Positions 44,004-52,977 are shown, counted from the stretch's first letter. The stretch: DNA of 64,000 nucleotides from Methanolinea sp. (GCA_029907345.1 JARYMB010000006.1:35829-99828), one strand, 5' to 3'. Notes: generated by a model from the letters alone, not told the origin. A program made the numbers and translations.

Positions 44004-44224
44004 ACCAATCCATCCTCGACCGTGCAGTCGGAATGCATTCGCCCATGATCCGGTTGATGAACAGGACGAGGGGACAGTTCAATGTGATACGGATAGGGAG
44101 ACCTTGCCCAAGTCCGGAGCATCTGGGTGGGGTAAACAGTTATCCCGGAATCGCCGACTCCGTAGAAAAAAGCGCAGAGCCGACAGGCACTGCCCTTGTT
44201 CACACAGCTCATCATCATGTTCAA
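43997..44224 (-). CDS. Small Cys/His-rich protein upstream of the coiled-coil gene
   Basis: A 75-residue ORF with seven Cys/His positions in plausible metal-site spacing (SCVNKGSACRLCAFF, HQPDHGRMHSDCTVEDGLVC). GGGAG is six bases before the ATG, and its TGA overlaps the coiled-coil gene start by seven bases, the pattern of translational coupling. The C-terminal half is less gene-like and another frame there also reads open, so a frameshift or a shorter true product is possible. No family recognised. Confidence 0.5.
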   Translation of the reverse strand: MNMMMSCVNKGSACRLCAFFYGVGDSGITVYPTQMLRTWARSPYPYHIELSPRPVHQPDHGRMHSDCTVEDGLVC

Positions 44225-44487
44225 CTCCCGATTCCAGAAGGGTACCCGAAAAGAACCTTCTTTCCAGCCCTTCTCCTGGTCATCCCGGATATGGATGATT
44301 TTCTATTATTTACATGATATGAATGCTATTAATGGTTTCGGGAGGAGGGAAAAGACAGCAGAAAGGCCCAAATTGCGTATCAGGATGGAGAAAATATGGG
44401 AGGGTGTTTCCCGGGTGGCCCGGGTCACCCCATTATATCTGTGCAGTTGTGTGAATCAAGGTGGTGTGTGCTTCTTCTTCGGCTTCC

Positions 44488-45645
44488 TTATCCTACCCAC
44501 TCGAGTAATGTACCTCCTGCCGTCTGGTCACGTGCCTTCCTGTTCCTGGGGAGCTGGGGTGCCTTGGGATTCCCCTTCTTCTGTTCGAGGTCTTCGAGAA
44601 TCGTCTTGTAGGAGACCCTGCTCCCCATGATCTTTCCTGTCTGGACACCGGTCATGATGGCCAGTACCCTGACCTTGCCTTCCATCTCGTTCTTGACCCG
44701 GGCCCCCCAGATGACATCTGCATGGGGGTCGAGTTCATAGGTGAGAGATGTGGCGATTTCCTCTGCGTCCTGCAGTGTCAGGTCGCCGCCACCCGTAATG
44801 TGGATCAGGCTTCCGGTGGCACCACGGTAGTCGATGTCGAGCATGGGGTTGCTCAGGCACTCGCGGACAACGCTCTCGCTCTTGTTCTGCTGCTTGCTTT
44901 CCCCGACCAGCATCACCGCGACACCTCCCTTACTCATGATTGCCCTGACATCGGCGTAGTCAATGTTAATCAGCGATGGCTGAGTGATCGTCTCGCTGAT
45001 TCCTTTCACCGTTTCACCGATGAGCTGGTCCATCACTGAGAACGCCTGGCCGAGCGGGAGGTTGGGCACAAAATTTTTGAGCCTGTTGTTGTCGAGGACG
45101 ATCACCGAGTCAGCGGCAGATGCAAGGGCTTCGAGCCCCTCCTCTGCACGGATGAGGCGTGCCTTCTCGACCTGGAAAGGATAGCTGACCATTCCTACAA
45201 CGATGGCGCCCTGTTCCTTTGCAATCTGGGCTACAACGGGCGCAGACCCGGTCCCGGTCCCACCACCCATTCCAGCGGTGATGAAACAGAGGTCGGCGTT
45301 CTCGAGGAGGGCCTCGAGCGTGGGCCGGGCCATCTCGGCGGCCCTCTTACCCACGTCGGGGTACCCCCCTGCGCCGAGTCCTTTCGTCAGTGACTTGCCG
45401 ATCAGGACTCTCTTGTCAGCCTGGATCATGTCCAGGTGCTGCTTGTCGGTGTTGATGGCAATGGTCTCGGCGCCTGAAACACCCATGTGGTGCAGCCTGT
45501 TGATGGTGTTGTTCCCTGCGCCACCGCAGCCAATGATCACGATACGGGGTTGCCCTATAAAATCGTCATCCGCTGAATTTGAGGTTTTTGTCATTTCCTT
45601 TTCAATTTCAGCGTTTTTCAGGGCTTCGTTGATGATACTCTGCAT
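44488..45645 (-). CDS. ftsZ: Cell division GTPase FtsZ
   Basis: Tubulin-like GTPase forming the division ring. It has 385 residues: [17 protein letters not shown], the tubulin signature [13 protein letters not shown] (about 128), [17 protein letters not shown], and [19 protein letters not shown]; a short basic/Gln-rich tail ends in LLEWVG. AAGGAGGG six bases before the ATG is the strongest ribosome site seen in the window. It is 12 bases downstream of a ribbon-helix-helix gene and most likely co-transcribed with it. Confidence 0.95.
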   Translation of the reverse strand: MQSIINEALKNAEIEKEMTKTSNSADDDFIGQPRIVIIGCGGAGNNTINRLHHMGVSGAETIAINTDKQHLDMIQADKRVLIGKSLTKGLGAGGYPDVGKRAAEMARPTLEALLENADLCFITAGMGGGTGTGSAPVVAQIAKEQGAIVVGMVSYPFQVEKARLIRAEEGLEALASAADSVIVLDNNRLKNFVPNLPLGQAFSVMDQLIGETVKGISETITQPSLINIDYADVRAIMSKGGVAVMLVGESKQQNKSESVVRECLSNPMLDIDYRGATGSLIHITGGGDLTLQDAEEIATSLTYELDPHADVIWGARVKNEMEGKVRVLAIMTGVQTGKIMGSRVSYKTILEDLEQKKGNPKAPQLPRNRKARDQTAGGTLLEWVG

Positions 45646-45657
45646 TGTTGACCCTCC

Positions 45658-45834
45658 TTAAACCTTGAATGAAACCTGGTCACTCTCCTGCAATACCCGC
45701 CCGCCCCGCTGTTCGATCAGCTGGCGAACCGCAGCCCGGACTGCTTCAGAGACCGTGGGAAACTCCCCTATCGCCACCATCTGCTCAAGCATCTCTATCT
45801 GCTGGTCTGGCAATCTGAGGGTGATCCGATTCAT
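45658..45834 (-). CDS. Ribbon-helix-helix transcriptional regulator (CdrS-like), 58 aa
   Basis: Not in the track. [45 protein letters not shown] is a textbook ribbon-helix-helix (beta strand RITLRL, helix A, turn GEFPTVSEA, helix B). A short tail [12 protein letters not shown] follows. It directly precedes ftsZ. In haloarchaea a small ribbon-helix-helix protein, CdrS, is encoded with ftsZ2 and controls division genes; orthology here is inferred from position and fold. Repeated palindromes in its leader suggest autoregulation. Confidence 0.88.
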   Translation of the reverse strand: MNRITLRLPDQQIEMLEQMVAIGEFPTVSEAVRAAVRQLIEQRGGRVLQESDQVSFKV

Positions 45835-45850
45835 TCATTTCACCTAATAT

Positions 45851-45908
45851 GACATTTGTCTGACATTTGTCAGACATTTGTCTGTCATTTAGCGTTCTTA
45901 TGTCTGAC
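45851..45908 (-). promoter_or_regulatory. Operator array: three GACATTTGTC palindromes at 11-bp spacing
   Basis: GACATTTGTC occurs at 45851-45860, 45862-45871 and 45873-45882, each a GACA-NN-TGTC palindrome one helical turn apart; degenerate units follow (TGTCATTT at 45883, TGTCTGAC at 45901). Outer combinations also give TGTCTGACATTTGTCAGACA. The array starts 17 bases before the ribbon-helix-helix ATG and lies downstream of the minus-strand TATA (GTTTATATAC, about 45942-45951), i.e. in the early transcribed leader. Cooperative binding of ribbon-helix-helix dimers on one DNA face is the likely reading. Confidence 0.7.
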
Positions 45909-46041
45909 TATGCAGATGAATCCTACTTATACTAAAAAGTATATAAACTTTTTCATCTCGATCCGACATGAATAGCACTGCTGGCATTTCCTTTATGTTT
46001 TTTCTGCACCCACGAGTTTATAGAATCCTTTGGGTTTTTCA

Positions 46042-47040
46042 ATGAAAGGACAGGACGTTGAAAAGGTTATTCACGGAGGTACGGTCATCAGGGCCAGGAA
46101 AGAGACAGGCGCACGTATCATCGATTTTTCTGCGAGCATCAATCCTTACCCCCCGGAACTCACCCTTTCCCTTTCACGCGAAGACCTTTCAGACTATCCC
46201 GATGACACCTATACAGAGCTGAAAGAAACGATAGCGACACGTTTTGGGATATCTCCCGATGAGATCACCCTTGGGAACGGATCAATTGAGGTCATAAGGA
46301 CATTTTGTCATTGCGTACTCTCGCCCGGTGACAGTGTCGCGATCCCATCTCCCACGTTTGGGGAATACGAGTATTCTTCCCGGCTTGCCGGAGCAATCCC
46401 TGGCAGGGGCGCACGTGCAAAGGTCACGTTTCTCTGCAATCCCAATAATCCGACAGGGCATCTCCGGACGAGGGACGATGTTCTCTCGTTTCTCGATGAG
46501 TGTGCAGAATCCGAATCCATCCTCTTCCTCGATGAGGCTTTCATCGAGATCTCGGATGACCCTGCCCAGAGCCTTGCCGGAACCATCCACCCGCACCTCT
46601 TTGTCCTCCGCTCTCTTACAAAGAGCTTTGCAGTTCCGGGTATCAGGTTCGGGTATGGAATCGGGCACCCTGACCTTATTTCCCGCCTCGAGGCGTTTCG
46701 ACCTCCATGGAACGTGAGCACTGTTGCAGAAAAGATTGCGCTTGAAGCCTTTGCGCGTTATGACGAACTTGTCACATCGGGAAAGAAGATCGCGGAGGAG
46801 AGAGCGTGGCTCTGTTCTGCCCTCCGGGATCTTCCTGTCAAGATCGAACCGTCGCGAGCAAACTTTCTCCTCATCCATACCGGGCGGGACGTAAAGGATC
46901 TCTGCACCTGCCTTCTCCGGAAAGGGGTCCTTGTCAGGGACTGCCATTCTTTCGGGTTACCGGAATCAATACGGGTCGCAGTCCGGACGCGGGAGGAAAA
47001 CGTCGTCCTTGTGGAGGCACTATCGGAATGTATGCACTGA
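46042..47040 (+). CDS. cobD: Threonine-phosphate decarboxylase-like aminotransferase (cobalamin synthesis)
   Basis: PLP enzyme of the HisC/CobD fold, 332 residues. The N-terminal IHGGTVI and IDFSASINPYPP are CobD-type, with YPDDTYTELKETIA, LCNPNNPTGHLRTRDD, FLDEAFIE and LRSLTKSFAVPGIRFGYG (PLP lysine). It makes (R)-1-amino-2-propanol phosphate, the aminopropanol linker of cobalamin. The adjacent cobY favours CobD over histidinol-phosphate aminotransferase. The start is the ATG at 46042; a TTTATAG element about 25 bases upstream suggests a leaderless message. Confidence 0.85.
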   Translation: MKGQDVEKVIHGGTVIRARKETGARIIDFSASINPYPPELTLSLSREDLSDYPDDTYTELKETIATRFGISPDEITLGNGSIEVIRTFCHCVLSPGDSVAIPSPTFGEYEYSSRLAGAIPGRGARAKVTFLCNPNNPTGHLRTRDDVLSFLDECAESESILFLDEAFIEISDDPAQSLAGTIHPHLFVLRSLTKSFAVPGIRFGYGIGHPDLISRLEAFRPPWNVSTVAEKIALEAFARYDELVTSGKKIAEERAWLCSALRDLPVKIEPSRANFLLIHTGRDVKDLCTCLLRKGVLVRDCHSFGLPESIRVAVRTREENVVLVEALSECMH

Positions 47041-47633
47041 TCCTTGCGGGAGGAATGGGAAGCCGCCTGGGTCTGGGCGAGAAGGCCCTCGTGACTGTCA
47101 GGGGAGTGCCCATGATTAGGCGGGTTGCTGATGCCTTCGTGCAGGCAGGGTGCGATGTTGTGGCTGTTCTTTCGCCAAGGACTCCTTATACCCGGAACTG
47201 GTGCAGGGCAAACGGAATTTTCCACTACGTGGCGGAAGGGAGGGGTTACATGGAGGATATCATCGAGGCGGTCACTGCACTTGAGATATCGTCACCGGTT
47301 TTCACCTGCGGAACAGACCTGCCCCTCCTTTCCGATGATATTGTGAAAGACCTCATGGACAGGTATACGGCGTGCGGAATGGACGCCCTTTCCACGTGGG
47401 TCCCCATGGCGCTTGCGGAAGAACATGGCTACCAGCCCCCCTGCATCGGGATGGTATCTGGCATAGAAGCGTGCCCCGCGGGAATCAACATCCTGCGTGG
47501 AGACATGATCGCATCTCCCCAGGAAGAGGAGCGCATTCTTGTAGCGGATGCCCGCCTTGCATGCCATGTCAATACCAAAAATACACTCGGAATCGCCGAA
47601 AGGCTCATCTCTCAATCTCTCCGGTCCTCCTGA
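47028..47633 (+). CDS. cobY: GTP:adenosylcobinamide-phosphate guanylyltransferase
   Basis: Archaeal replacement for CobU in cobalamin nucleotide-loop assembly. The 201-residue nucleotidyltransferase opens with MYALILAGGMGSRLGLGEKALV, then VFTCGTDLPLLS and PAGINILRGD. The start is the ATG at 47028, 13 bases inside cobD; the track ORF from 46806 is an artefact. Coupled to cobD. Confidence 0.9.
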   Translation: MYALILAGGMGSRLGLGEKALVTVRGVPMIRRVADAFVQAGCDVVAVLSPRTPYTRNWCRANGIFHYVAEGRGYMEDIIEAVTALEISSPVFTCGTDLPLLSDDIVKDLMDRYTACGMDALSTWVPMALAEEHGYQPPCIGMVSGIEACPAGINILRGDMIASPQEEERILVADARLACHVNTKNTLGIAERLISQSLRSS

Positions 47634-47733
47634 TTCCCTCTTCCCCTGTCCCACCCTCTCCCACAGTTTTTCCGATATTTTTCGTCAATTTCACGGGAAA
47701 ATCATAAAATGATTCCTGACCAAGTACACGTAT

Positions 47734-48972
47734 ATGCAGGTATCGCGGGAAGTGGAACTCGAGGGGCATATCATCGATTCAGGGATCATGACCCGTGTTT
47801 TTGACACCATCATGGATATGGGGGGTAACTTCGAGATCATCGTTTTTGATGTCGGAAAGAAGAAGACCGATCCCAGCTATGCCCACCTGAAGGTGAACGC
47901 CGATACCGAGGAGAACCTGAATGCCATCCTCTCAGAGATCCACAGGTACGGAGCCCGCCTGCTCGAGATTCGAGACGTTGTCACGGTCCCTGCAGAAGGA
48001 GACCGCGTCGTCCCCAAGGGGTTTTATTCAACGACCCACCACCCGACTTTCGTAAAGTATGCGGGGGAATGGATACCCGTCCGGCATATCGAGATGGACT
48101 GCCTGATCGTGATTGACCCGGAAAAAAAGACCGCACTGTGCACCCCCATCTCGAAGCTGAAGAAAGGAGATCTCGTTGTCGTCGGGGAAGAGGGAGTCAG
48201 GGTAAGTCCTCCCGAGAGGCCCCGCAACGTTTCCACCTTCGAGTTCATGCACGGGACGGTCTCGCCCGAGAGACCGAGCGAGACGATCATCGCGCGGATA
48301 GCCCGGGAGATTATCGAGGTTAAGAGGCGAGGAGGAAAAATTGCCCTCGTCGGAGGCCCTGCAATCATCCACACGGGTGCTGCAGGGGCGCTCGCACGAA
48401 TCATCCGGAACGGGTATATCGATGTCCTCTTTGCGGGAAATGCCCTCGCGACGCATGATATCGAGTACAACCTCTTCGGAACATCACTTGGAATGGATCT
48501 CTCTACCGGAAAACCCGTCACAGGTGGTCACAAGAACCACCTCTACGCAATATCGGAGGTAATTCGGGCGGGCTCCATCGCGGCCGCTGTCGAGAAAGGC
48601 ATCATTACGGGGGGCATTATGTACGAATGTGTCCGGCGTGGTATCCCGTTTGTCCTTGCGGGCTCCATTCGCGACGACGGCCCGCTCCCGGACGTTATCA
48701 CGGATGCAATGGCTGCACAGGACCGCATGAGGGAGCACATCAGGGACTGCAGCATGGTCCTCATGGTGGCAACACTCCTCCATTCAGTCGCTGTCGGGAA
48801 TTTCCTGCCATCCTATGTCAAGACGATATGCGTGGACATCAACCCCTCGTCTGTCACAAAGCTCATGGACAGGGGGACGATGCAGGCAATCGGCGTTGTG
48901 AGTGATGCCGGGACCTTCTTTCCCCTCCTGGAAAAGCAGCTGGAATTGCAGAGCGGGAAAATTACCGGGTAA
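47734..48972 (+). CDS. TIGR00300 (LOR/SDH-region) protein, archaeal ornithine cyclodeaminase-type
   Basis: A 412-residue archaeal protein. The N-terminal LOR/SDH-like domain (VSREVELEGHIIDSGIMTRVFDTIMDMGGNFEIIVF) is about 100 residues, and the C-terminal part binds NAD (KIALVGGPAIIHTGAAGALARIIRNGYIDVLFAGNALATHDIE). The family is homologous to the C-terminal domain of cyanobacterial AgrE, and a methanococcal member has been reported as an ornithine cyclodeaminase (to proline). Activity here is by homology only. It overlaps the convergent RaSEA gene by 11 bases. Confidence 0.8.
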   Translation: MQVSREVELEGHIIDSGIMTRVFDTIMDMGGNFEIIVFDVGKKKTDPSYAHLKVNADTEENLNAILSEIHRYGARLLEIRDVVTVPAEGDRVVPKGFYSTTHHPTFVKYAGEWIPVRHIEMDCLIVIDPEKKTALCTPISKLKKGDLVVVGEEGVRVSPPERPRNVSTFEFMHGTVSPERPSETIIARIAREIIEVKRRGGKIALVGGPAIIHTGAAGALARIIRNGYIDVLFAGNALATHDIEYNLFGTSLGMDLSTGKPVTGGHKNHLYAISEVIRAGSIAAAVEKGIITGGIMYECVRRGIPFVLAGSIRDDGPLPDVITDAMAAQDRMREHIRDCSMVLMVATLLHSVAVGNFLPSYVKTICVDINPSSVTKLMDRGTMQAIGVVSDAGTFFPLLEKQLELQSGKITG

Positions 48973-49987
48973 GTGGCATGCAGTAAGGGCGCTCGTTTTC
49001 AAGCACGAACTCCCATTCTCTCTTGCACGTGCAATCCATCTCGAGGAGCGCCTCCAGCAGGCCCCTGTCCCCGGAGAGAGAGTAATCACGGATCCCCTGG
49101 AGGATGGGACGGTCGCACGTTCCGCAGTTGTGTGCACCCCTCGTCCTCCCGCCAGCCAGGGGGTCACACAGGACGTGCCGTTCTGCACGCAAGAGGATGG
49201 AGAGGATACTCCAGAGGTAGGGAGGGCGGAACTCTCCCCGTTTCCAGTAATATTCAAGTTCCGTGCCCTTCTGGACTGAACATGGATTGAGGGAAATCAA
49301 ATCTGCGATTCCCTGGAGGGCTCCTATGGAAGAGACCATGTCCTCTACCGACTCACGCTCTGTCAGGAAGGGGGGTTTTACAAGGAGGTATGCCTTGACA
49401 CCTGCCCCTGCGGACCGCGCCGCTTGGGAGGCCTGGAGAAAATCATTCCAGGTAAAGCCCTTGTTGATGCATTTTTCCCTGATATAGTCGTTGCTGGTCT
49501 CAAGGCCCATCGCAACATAGAGGGGGATGTCATGGCTGCCGTCGTCAATGATCTCGCGGAACGATGCAACCCGGTCGGGGATCACGAACTCCGGCCGCGT
49601 CTCGGCTATGACTACCTTTCCCCTGACCATGGACCCGATGGAATCCCTTGCAGCCTCGGGAATCTCCACCGGGTCAAAAAAGCTTCCCGAAGTATAGATC
49701 TTGACACAATCGATTTTTTCCATGGGAAAACGATCTTTGAGCCAAGAGACCTGGGCCAGTAAAATTCCTGCCAGATCTCTCTCTCCTGCCGCACCGAGTC
49801 TGACGTGCCGGAAACTGCACATGCGGCACCGGTTCCAGCTGCACCCCCCGGTCTTGAAAATGACAGTGAGCGTTGAGAGAACCCTGCTGCCAATCCGGTC
49901 TGTTCCGGTCCATGCCGCATAGGGCCTTGCATCGTTCAATTCCCCGGTCACGTGGATAGTATATGGAGCCCCTCCCCTATTTGACAT
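48962..49987 (-). CDS. Archaeosine synthase radical SAM partner (RaSEA)
   Basis: A 341-residue radical SAM protein. TGGCSWNRCRMCSFRHVRLG carries the cluster cysteines, followed by VKIYTSGSFFDPVEIPE and MGLETSNDYIREKCINKGFTW. A cysteine-rich C-terminal part (HNCGTCDRPILQG, CTCKREWEFVL) is typical of the family acting with ArcS, where it converts the lysine adduct of preQ0 to archaeosine. Its partners tgtA and arcS lie 20 kb away in this window. It starts at 49987. Confidence 0.88.
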   Translation of the reverse strand: MSNRGGAPYTIHVTGELNDARPYAAWTGTDRIGSRVLSTLTVIFKTGGCSWNRCRMCSFRHVRLGAAGERDLAGILLAQVSWLKDRFPMEKIDCVKIYTSGSFFDPVEIPEAARDSIGSMVRGKVVIAETRPEFVIPDRVASFREIIDDGSHDIPLYVAMGLETSNDYIREKCINKGFTWNDFLQASQAARSAGAGVKAYLLVKPPFLTERESVEDMVSSIGALQGIADLISLNPCSVQKGTELEYYWKRGEFRPPYLWSILSILLRAERHVLCDPLAGGRTRGAHNCGTCDRPILQGIRDYSLSGDRGLLEALLEMDCTCKREWEFVLENERPYCMPLTR

Positions 49988-50207
49988 TCCCGTTCCATGT
50001 ATTTTTTCTCTCCTCGAACCTTGTCAGATTCAAGGAGAATATTGCGAATCTGCCATTTCCCGGGACAGCAAACAGGGATATACCAGAAGACTATTCAATT
50101 CTCCGGACGCATAATTGAAAAAGTACCCTGTCTCCGGGAATCGAATATCCGGATATCATCCAGGGAATCCGGAGACGACCACACACGGAAAGGAAGTGTG
50201 CCGAAGA

Positions 50208-51317
50208 ATGAGTCGCATGAATACGGGACCCTCACCACGATCCATTGTGGCCATTGCCATCCTTTTACTGGTCTGTACAGGCCTCGTATCGGCATATGAG
50301 CTGAGCATCTATGCACCCGCGACGATACAGAAGGGCAAACCGCTCGTCGTGAACGGGACTTCCAACATTCCTGCAGGGATCTCGGTGGATATCGTCCTCT
50401 CGCGGTCGGAATATACAACAGAAGAGGTTGCCCGAAAGACGGTCACGCTCCAGTCAAACAAGGAATTTTCCGTTGTATTTGATACAAAAGACCTCCAGAA
50501 GGGCCAGTACAAGGTGGAAGTCCCCAGTATCCAGGGGTATGCATTCCTGGGAGGATCGGTCACGCTACGGATTGTCCAGGTAGTAGACAGGTCCGACGAG
50601 GTGATAATCAAGTCCATGCGGACGCAGGAGATGGATGGCACCCTCGAGATTGCAGGGATTACCCCCAAAAATCCCAATTCCGGTGTGCAGGTCGAGGTCG
50701 TCGGGCCCGGGGACGAGGTTGTTTTCGGACCGCAGTACATCTCAACATCCTCTGATGGATCCTTTTCCCTCAACGTTCCCATCACAAAGGCAGGCAGTTA
50801 TGAAGTGAGCATCACTGACAGCAAAGGATTCATCGGAACATACCCGTTCACCGTGAACGAAAGAGTGGAGACTGTTGTCACTCCAGCAACCAAACCCGCT
50901 AACCTGGCCGCAATCACTGCAACGGCACAGGCAAGTGCCGAAAAACCTGCTTATTTTGTCATCACAGGGCCAAAGGGAAAGGTGAATGTCTCGACATCCA
51001 CAGGGATTGACTGGGTCATCGAGTATGCAGACCAGAGGGGAACCGTCCAGAAGGTTAACTCCAGGGGCCAGGTTGAACCTGAAGAAATTGCCGTTGACGT
51101 ATCCGGGGACGCACTCTTTCTCAAGGTGTATCCTTACCGCCTCTCCGATAAGGGGGATGTGACTGTATTTGTCGAGGGGGCGGAGAGGATAGGGGTAGCA
51201 ACCGAGTTTCCTCCCGTCTTTGCACCGACAGCAACCCCGACGACGAAGTCTCCGTTACCGCTCGTGCTTGCAGTAATTGCATTTGTCCTTATGGCTCTCG
51301 GGAAAAGATACCGCTAG
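50208..51317 (+). CDS. Surface protein with signal peptide, Ig-like repeats and C-terminal anchor
   Basis: A protein of about 369 residues: a signal peptide (SIVAIAILLLVCTGLVSAYELS), two or three beta-sandwich segments (YAPATIQKGKPLVVNGTSNIPAGISVDIV; ITPKNPNSGVQVEVVGPGDEVVF; AYFVITGPKGKVNVS), a Thr/Pro linker (FAPTATPTTKSP), and a terminal membrane helix followed by KRYR. This organisation is typical of S-layer associated proteins in Methanomicrobiales. The start is the ATG at 50208, GGAAG being 11 bases upstream; 50217 is an alternative. Confidence 0.75.
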   Translation: MSRMNTGPSPRSIVAIAILLLVCTGLVSAYELSIYAPATIQKGKPLVVNGTSNIPAGISVDIVLSRSEYTTEEVARKTVTLQSNKEFSVVFDTKDLQKGQYKVEVPSIQGYAFLGGSVTLRIVQVVDRSDEVIIKSMRTQEMDGTLEIAGITPKNPNSGVQVEVVGPGDEVVFGPQYISTSSDGSFSLNVPITKAGSYEVSITDSKGFIGTYPFTVNERVETVVTPATKPANLAAITATAQASAEKPAYFVITGPKGKVNVSTSTGIDWVIEYADQRGTVQKVNSRGQVEPEEIAVDVSGDALFLKVYPYRLSDKGDVTVFVEGAERIGVATEFPPVFAPTATPTTKSPLPLVLAVIAFVLMALGKRYR

Positions 51318-51455
51318 TCTCCCCCTTTTCCAGGAATACAGGACCTGGTGCTGTTTTCCTGCGGGGAAGCAGCATGACATGAATCAGGACGGTTGCCGGG
51401 GGATTAACCGGACGGGTTAGGTTTTTGATGGCCCAAAACCCATAATTATTGACGG

Positions 51456-51540
51456 GCCGGGGTAGTCTAGTCCGGAAAGGCGGTGGCCTTGAAAGCCACT
51501 GGTGCCTGGCACCTCAAGAGTTCAAATCTCTTCCCCGGCG
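51456..51540 (+). tRNA. tRNA-Ser (anticodon UGA)
   Basis: The acceptor GCCGGGG pairs with CCCCGGC, discriminator G. The anticodon stem GTGGC/GCCAC holds the loop CTTGAAA, giving TGA. A long variable arm (GGTGCC..GGCACC) marks a class II serine tRNA, and the T arm is AAGAG-TTCAAAT-CTCTT. No intron; CCA not encoded. CATAATTATT about 25 bases upstream may be the promoter. Confidence 0.95.
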
Positions 51541-51560
51541 TCTGTTCCAAGAGTTCAAAT
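51515..51560 (+). repeat. 13-bp direct repeat CAAGAGTTCAAAT from tRNA-Ser T arm
   Basis: CAAGAGTTCAAAT occurs inside the tRNA (51515-51527) and again just downstream (51548-51560), the second followed by TCCGGGGCTGG, which echoes the tRNA 3' end. It looks like a decayed partial copy of the tRNA tail, as left by integration or tandem duplication. Confidence 0.5.
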
Positions 51561-51738
51561 TCCGGGGCTGGCACAGATGGAAGTATCGGTGCCTGCGATA
51601 CTATCCAGTCACAGTTTACCGGTATATTTCGAAATAGATCTCTCCGGTACGGGTTCTTCATTCCATGACACCTTTTCGTGAAAATTTCCTACAGACCATC
51701 ACCTGTGCATTTATCTTATTACCCCTTCCATTCCTGAC

Positions 51739-52569
51739 ATGAGTGACATGGAGAGCGATCTGAAGCGAGGGATGGTCGCATGGTGCAGGAGACAGGAGAT
51801 ACCCCTGATGGGAGTAGCCGATACCACGCGGTGGCAGACCCCGCCTTTTGAGCCCTGGATGCCGCAGGATTTTTTCCCGCAGTCAATATTCCCGGGGACA
51901 AAGTCAGTTGTGGTCATCGGTCTTCCCGTGCACCTCCCGGTCATCGAGACGACACCATCCATCTTCTACCATGAGCATTATAACACCCTGAACCGCCTCC
52001 TGGACCAGTTTACGTACCTGATTGCAGAGCGGCTCAACAACGCGGGTTATCCATCGTTTTCACTTCCCCGTGACGGGTACGGGAGCATCGAGGTCCTCCG
52101 CGAATTGCCTGTTGCCTTCTTCTCGCACCGGCACGCGGCATTCCTTGCGGGTCTTGGGACCTTTGGACTGAATAACATGGTGCTCACACAAAGGTACGGC
52201 CCGAGGGTGCGGTTCTCGTCGGTCTTTACTGCTGCCGATCTTCCACCCGATCCCCTGATGAAAAAAGACCTCTGCACCCGGTGTCACCGGTGCGTGGAGA
52301 TGTGCCCGGTAGGCGCGCTTCCAAAAGACCCTTACCCGCAGGGAATTACCAGGAAGAAAGCCTGCACTGAATATAGTGCTGCATTGTTCCGGAGGCATGC
52401 ATCTCCCTGCGGGGTCTGCATCAAGGTCTGCCCCGTGGGCGAGGATCGGCAGCACTTTGGCAGGACTGATCCCGATATCTATTCCGGGCAATCCGAGGAC
52501 ACGGCCCTTGCGCGTGCATGGGCCCATGTACGCACGTATGGTGTAAAGAGTGCCAGGAAAGAGCTATGA
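51739..52569 (+). CDS. Epoxyqueuosine reductase (QueG)-like Fe-S protein
   Basis: A 276-residue protein. The N-terminal half resembles the cobalamin-binding region of QueG-type proteins (FFPGTKSVVVIGLPV, HRHAAFLAGLGTFGLNNMVLTQRYGPRVRFSSVFT). The C-terminal ferredoxin domain has two 4Fe-4S sets (CTRCHRCVEMCPVGALP and CGVCIKVCPVG). Archaea make archaeosine rather than queuosine, so the bacterial substrate is unlikely; a reductive dehalogenase-like or corrinoid redox role is possible. The start is 51739 or 51748. Confidence 0.85.
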   Translation: MSDMESDLKRGMVAWCRRQEIPLMGVADTTRWQTPPFEPWMPQDFFPQSIFPGTKSVVVIGLPVHLPVIETTPSIFYHEHYNTLNRLLDQFTYLIAERLNNAGYPSFSLPRDGYGSIEVLRELPVAFFSHRHAAFLAGLGTFGLNNMVLTQRYGPRVRFSSVFTAADLPPDPLMKKDLCTRCHRCVEMCPVGALPKDPYPQGITRKKACTEYSAALFRRHASPCGVCIKVCPVGEDRQHFGRTDPDIYSGQSEDTALARAWAHVRTYGVKSARKEL

Positions 52570-52667
52570 GGACGGTGGTAACTTCCTCGTACCTGTCAAC
52601 GTGGAGGTTTCCTGTGATCAGATTTTATCATGGTAAAAGAACAACAGATCTCCGGGAGGTGTCTGGG

Positions 52668-52898
52668 ATGTGTATTGCTGTTCCTGCAGAGGTAATCGAG
52701 ATCAGGGAAGGAAATATCGGCCTTGTGGACTACGGGGATCTGCAGCACGAAGTCCGCCTCGACCTCGTGGACGTCAAAGTCGGTGACTTTGTCCTGGTTC
52801 ACGTTGGATTTGCCATCCAGAAGATGTCGCGCGAAGAGGGACTCAAGACCCGCGAGATCTTCCGCCAGGTGTATGCCGCGATGCAGGAATCCGACTGA
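52668..52898 (+). CDS. hypC: Hydrogenase maturation chaperone HypC/HupF
   Basis: A 76-residue chaperone that carries the Fe(CN)2CO unit to [NiFe]-hydrogenase precursors. The essential N-terminal Cys motif MCIAVPAEVIEI is present, along with GLVDYGDLQHEVRLDLVDVKVGDFVLVHVGFAIQKM. The start is the ATG at 52668: GGGAGGTG ends six bases upstream. The track start at 52518 runs back into the previous gene. No other hyp or hydrogenase gene is in the window. Confidence 0.93.
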   Translation: MCIAVPAEVIEIREGNIGLVDYGDLQHEVRLDLVDVKVGDFVLVHVGFAIQKMSREEGLKTREIFRQVYAAMQESD

Positions 52899-52977
52899 AT
52901 ATCCGACTGAAATGGATAACCCTTCCCTCATTTTTCAAATCATGTCCCTTTACATGGGAATAGGGAAACAAGTTTTT

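Noticed and set aside
44033-44317. 94-residue plus-strand ORF between the coiled-coil and ftsZ genes
   Set aside because: No ribosome site; the opposite strand carries a better supported ORF with GGGAG and coupling to the next gene.
45909-46041. Cobalamin riboswitch before cobD-cobY
   Set aside because: No B12-box-like element or long structured leader is visible; a TATA box about 25 bases before the ATG suggests a leaderless transcript.
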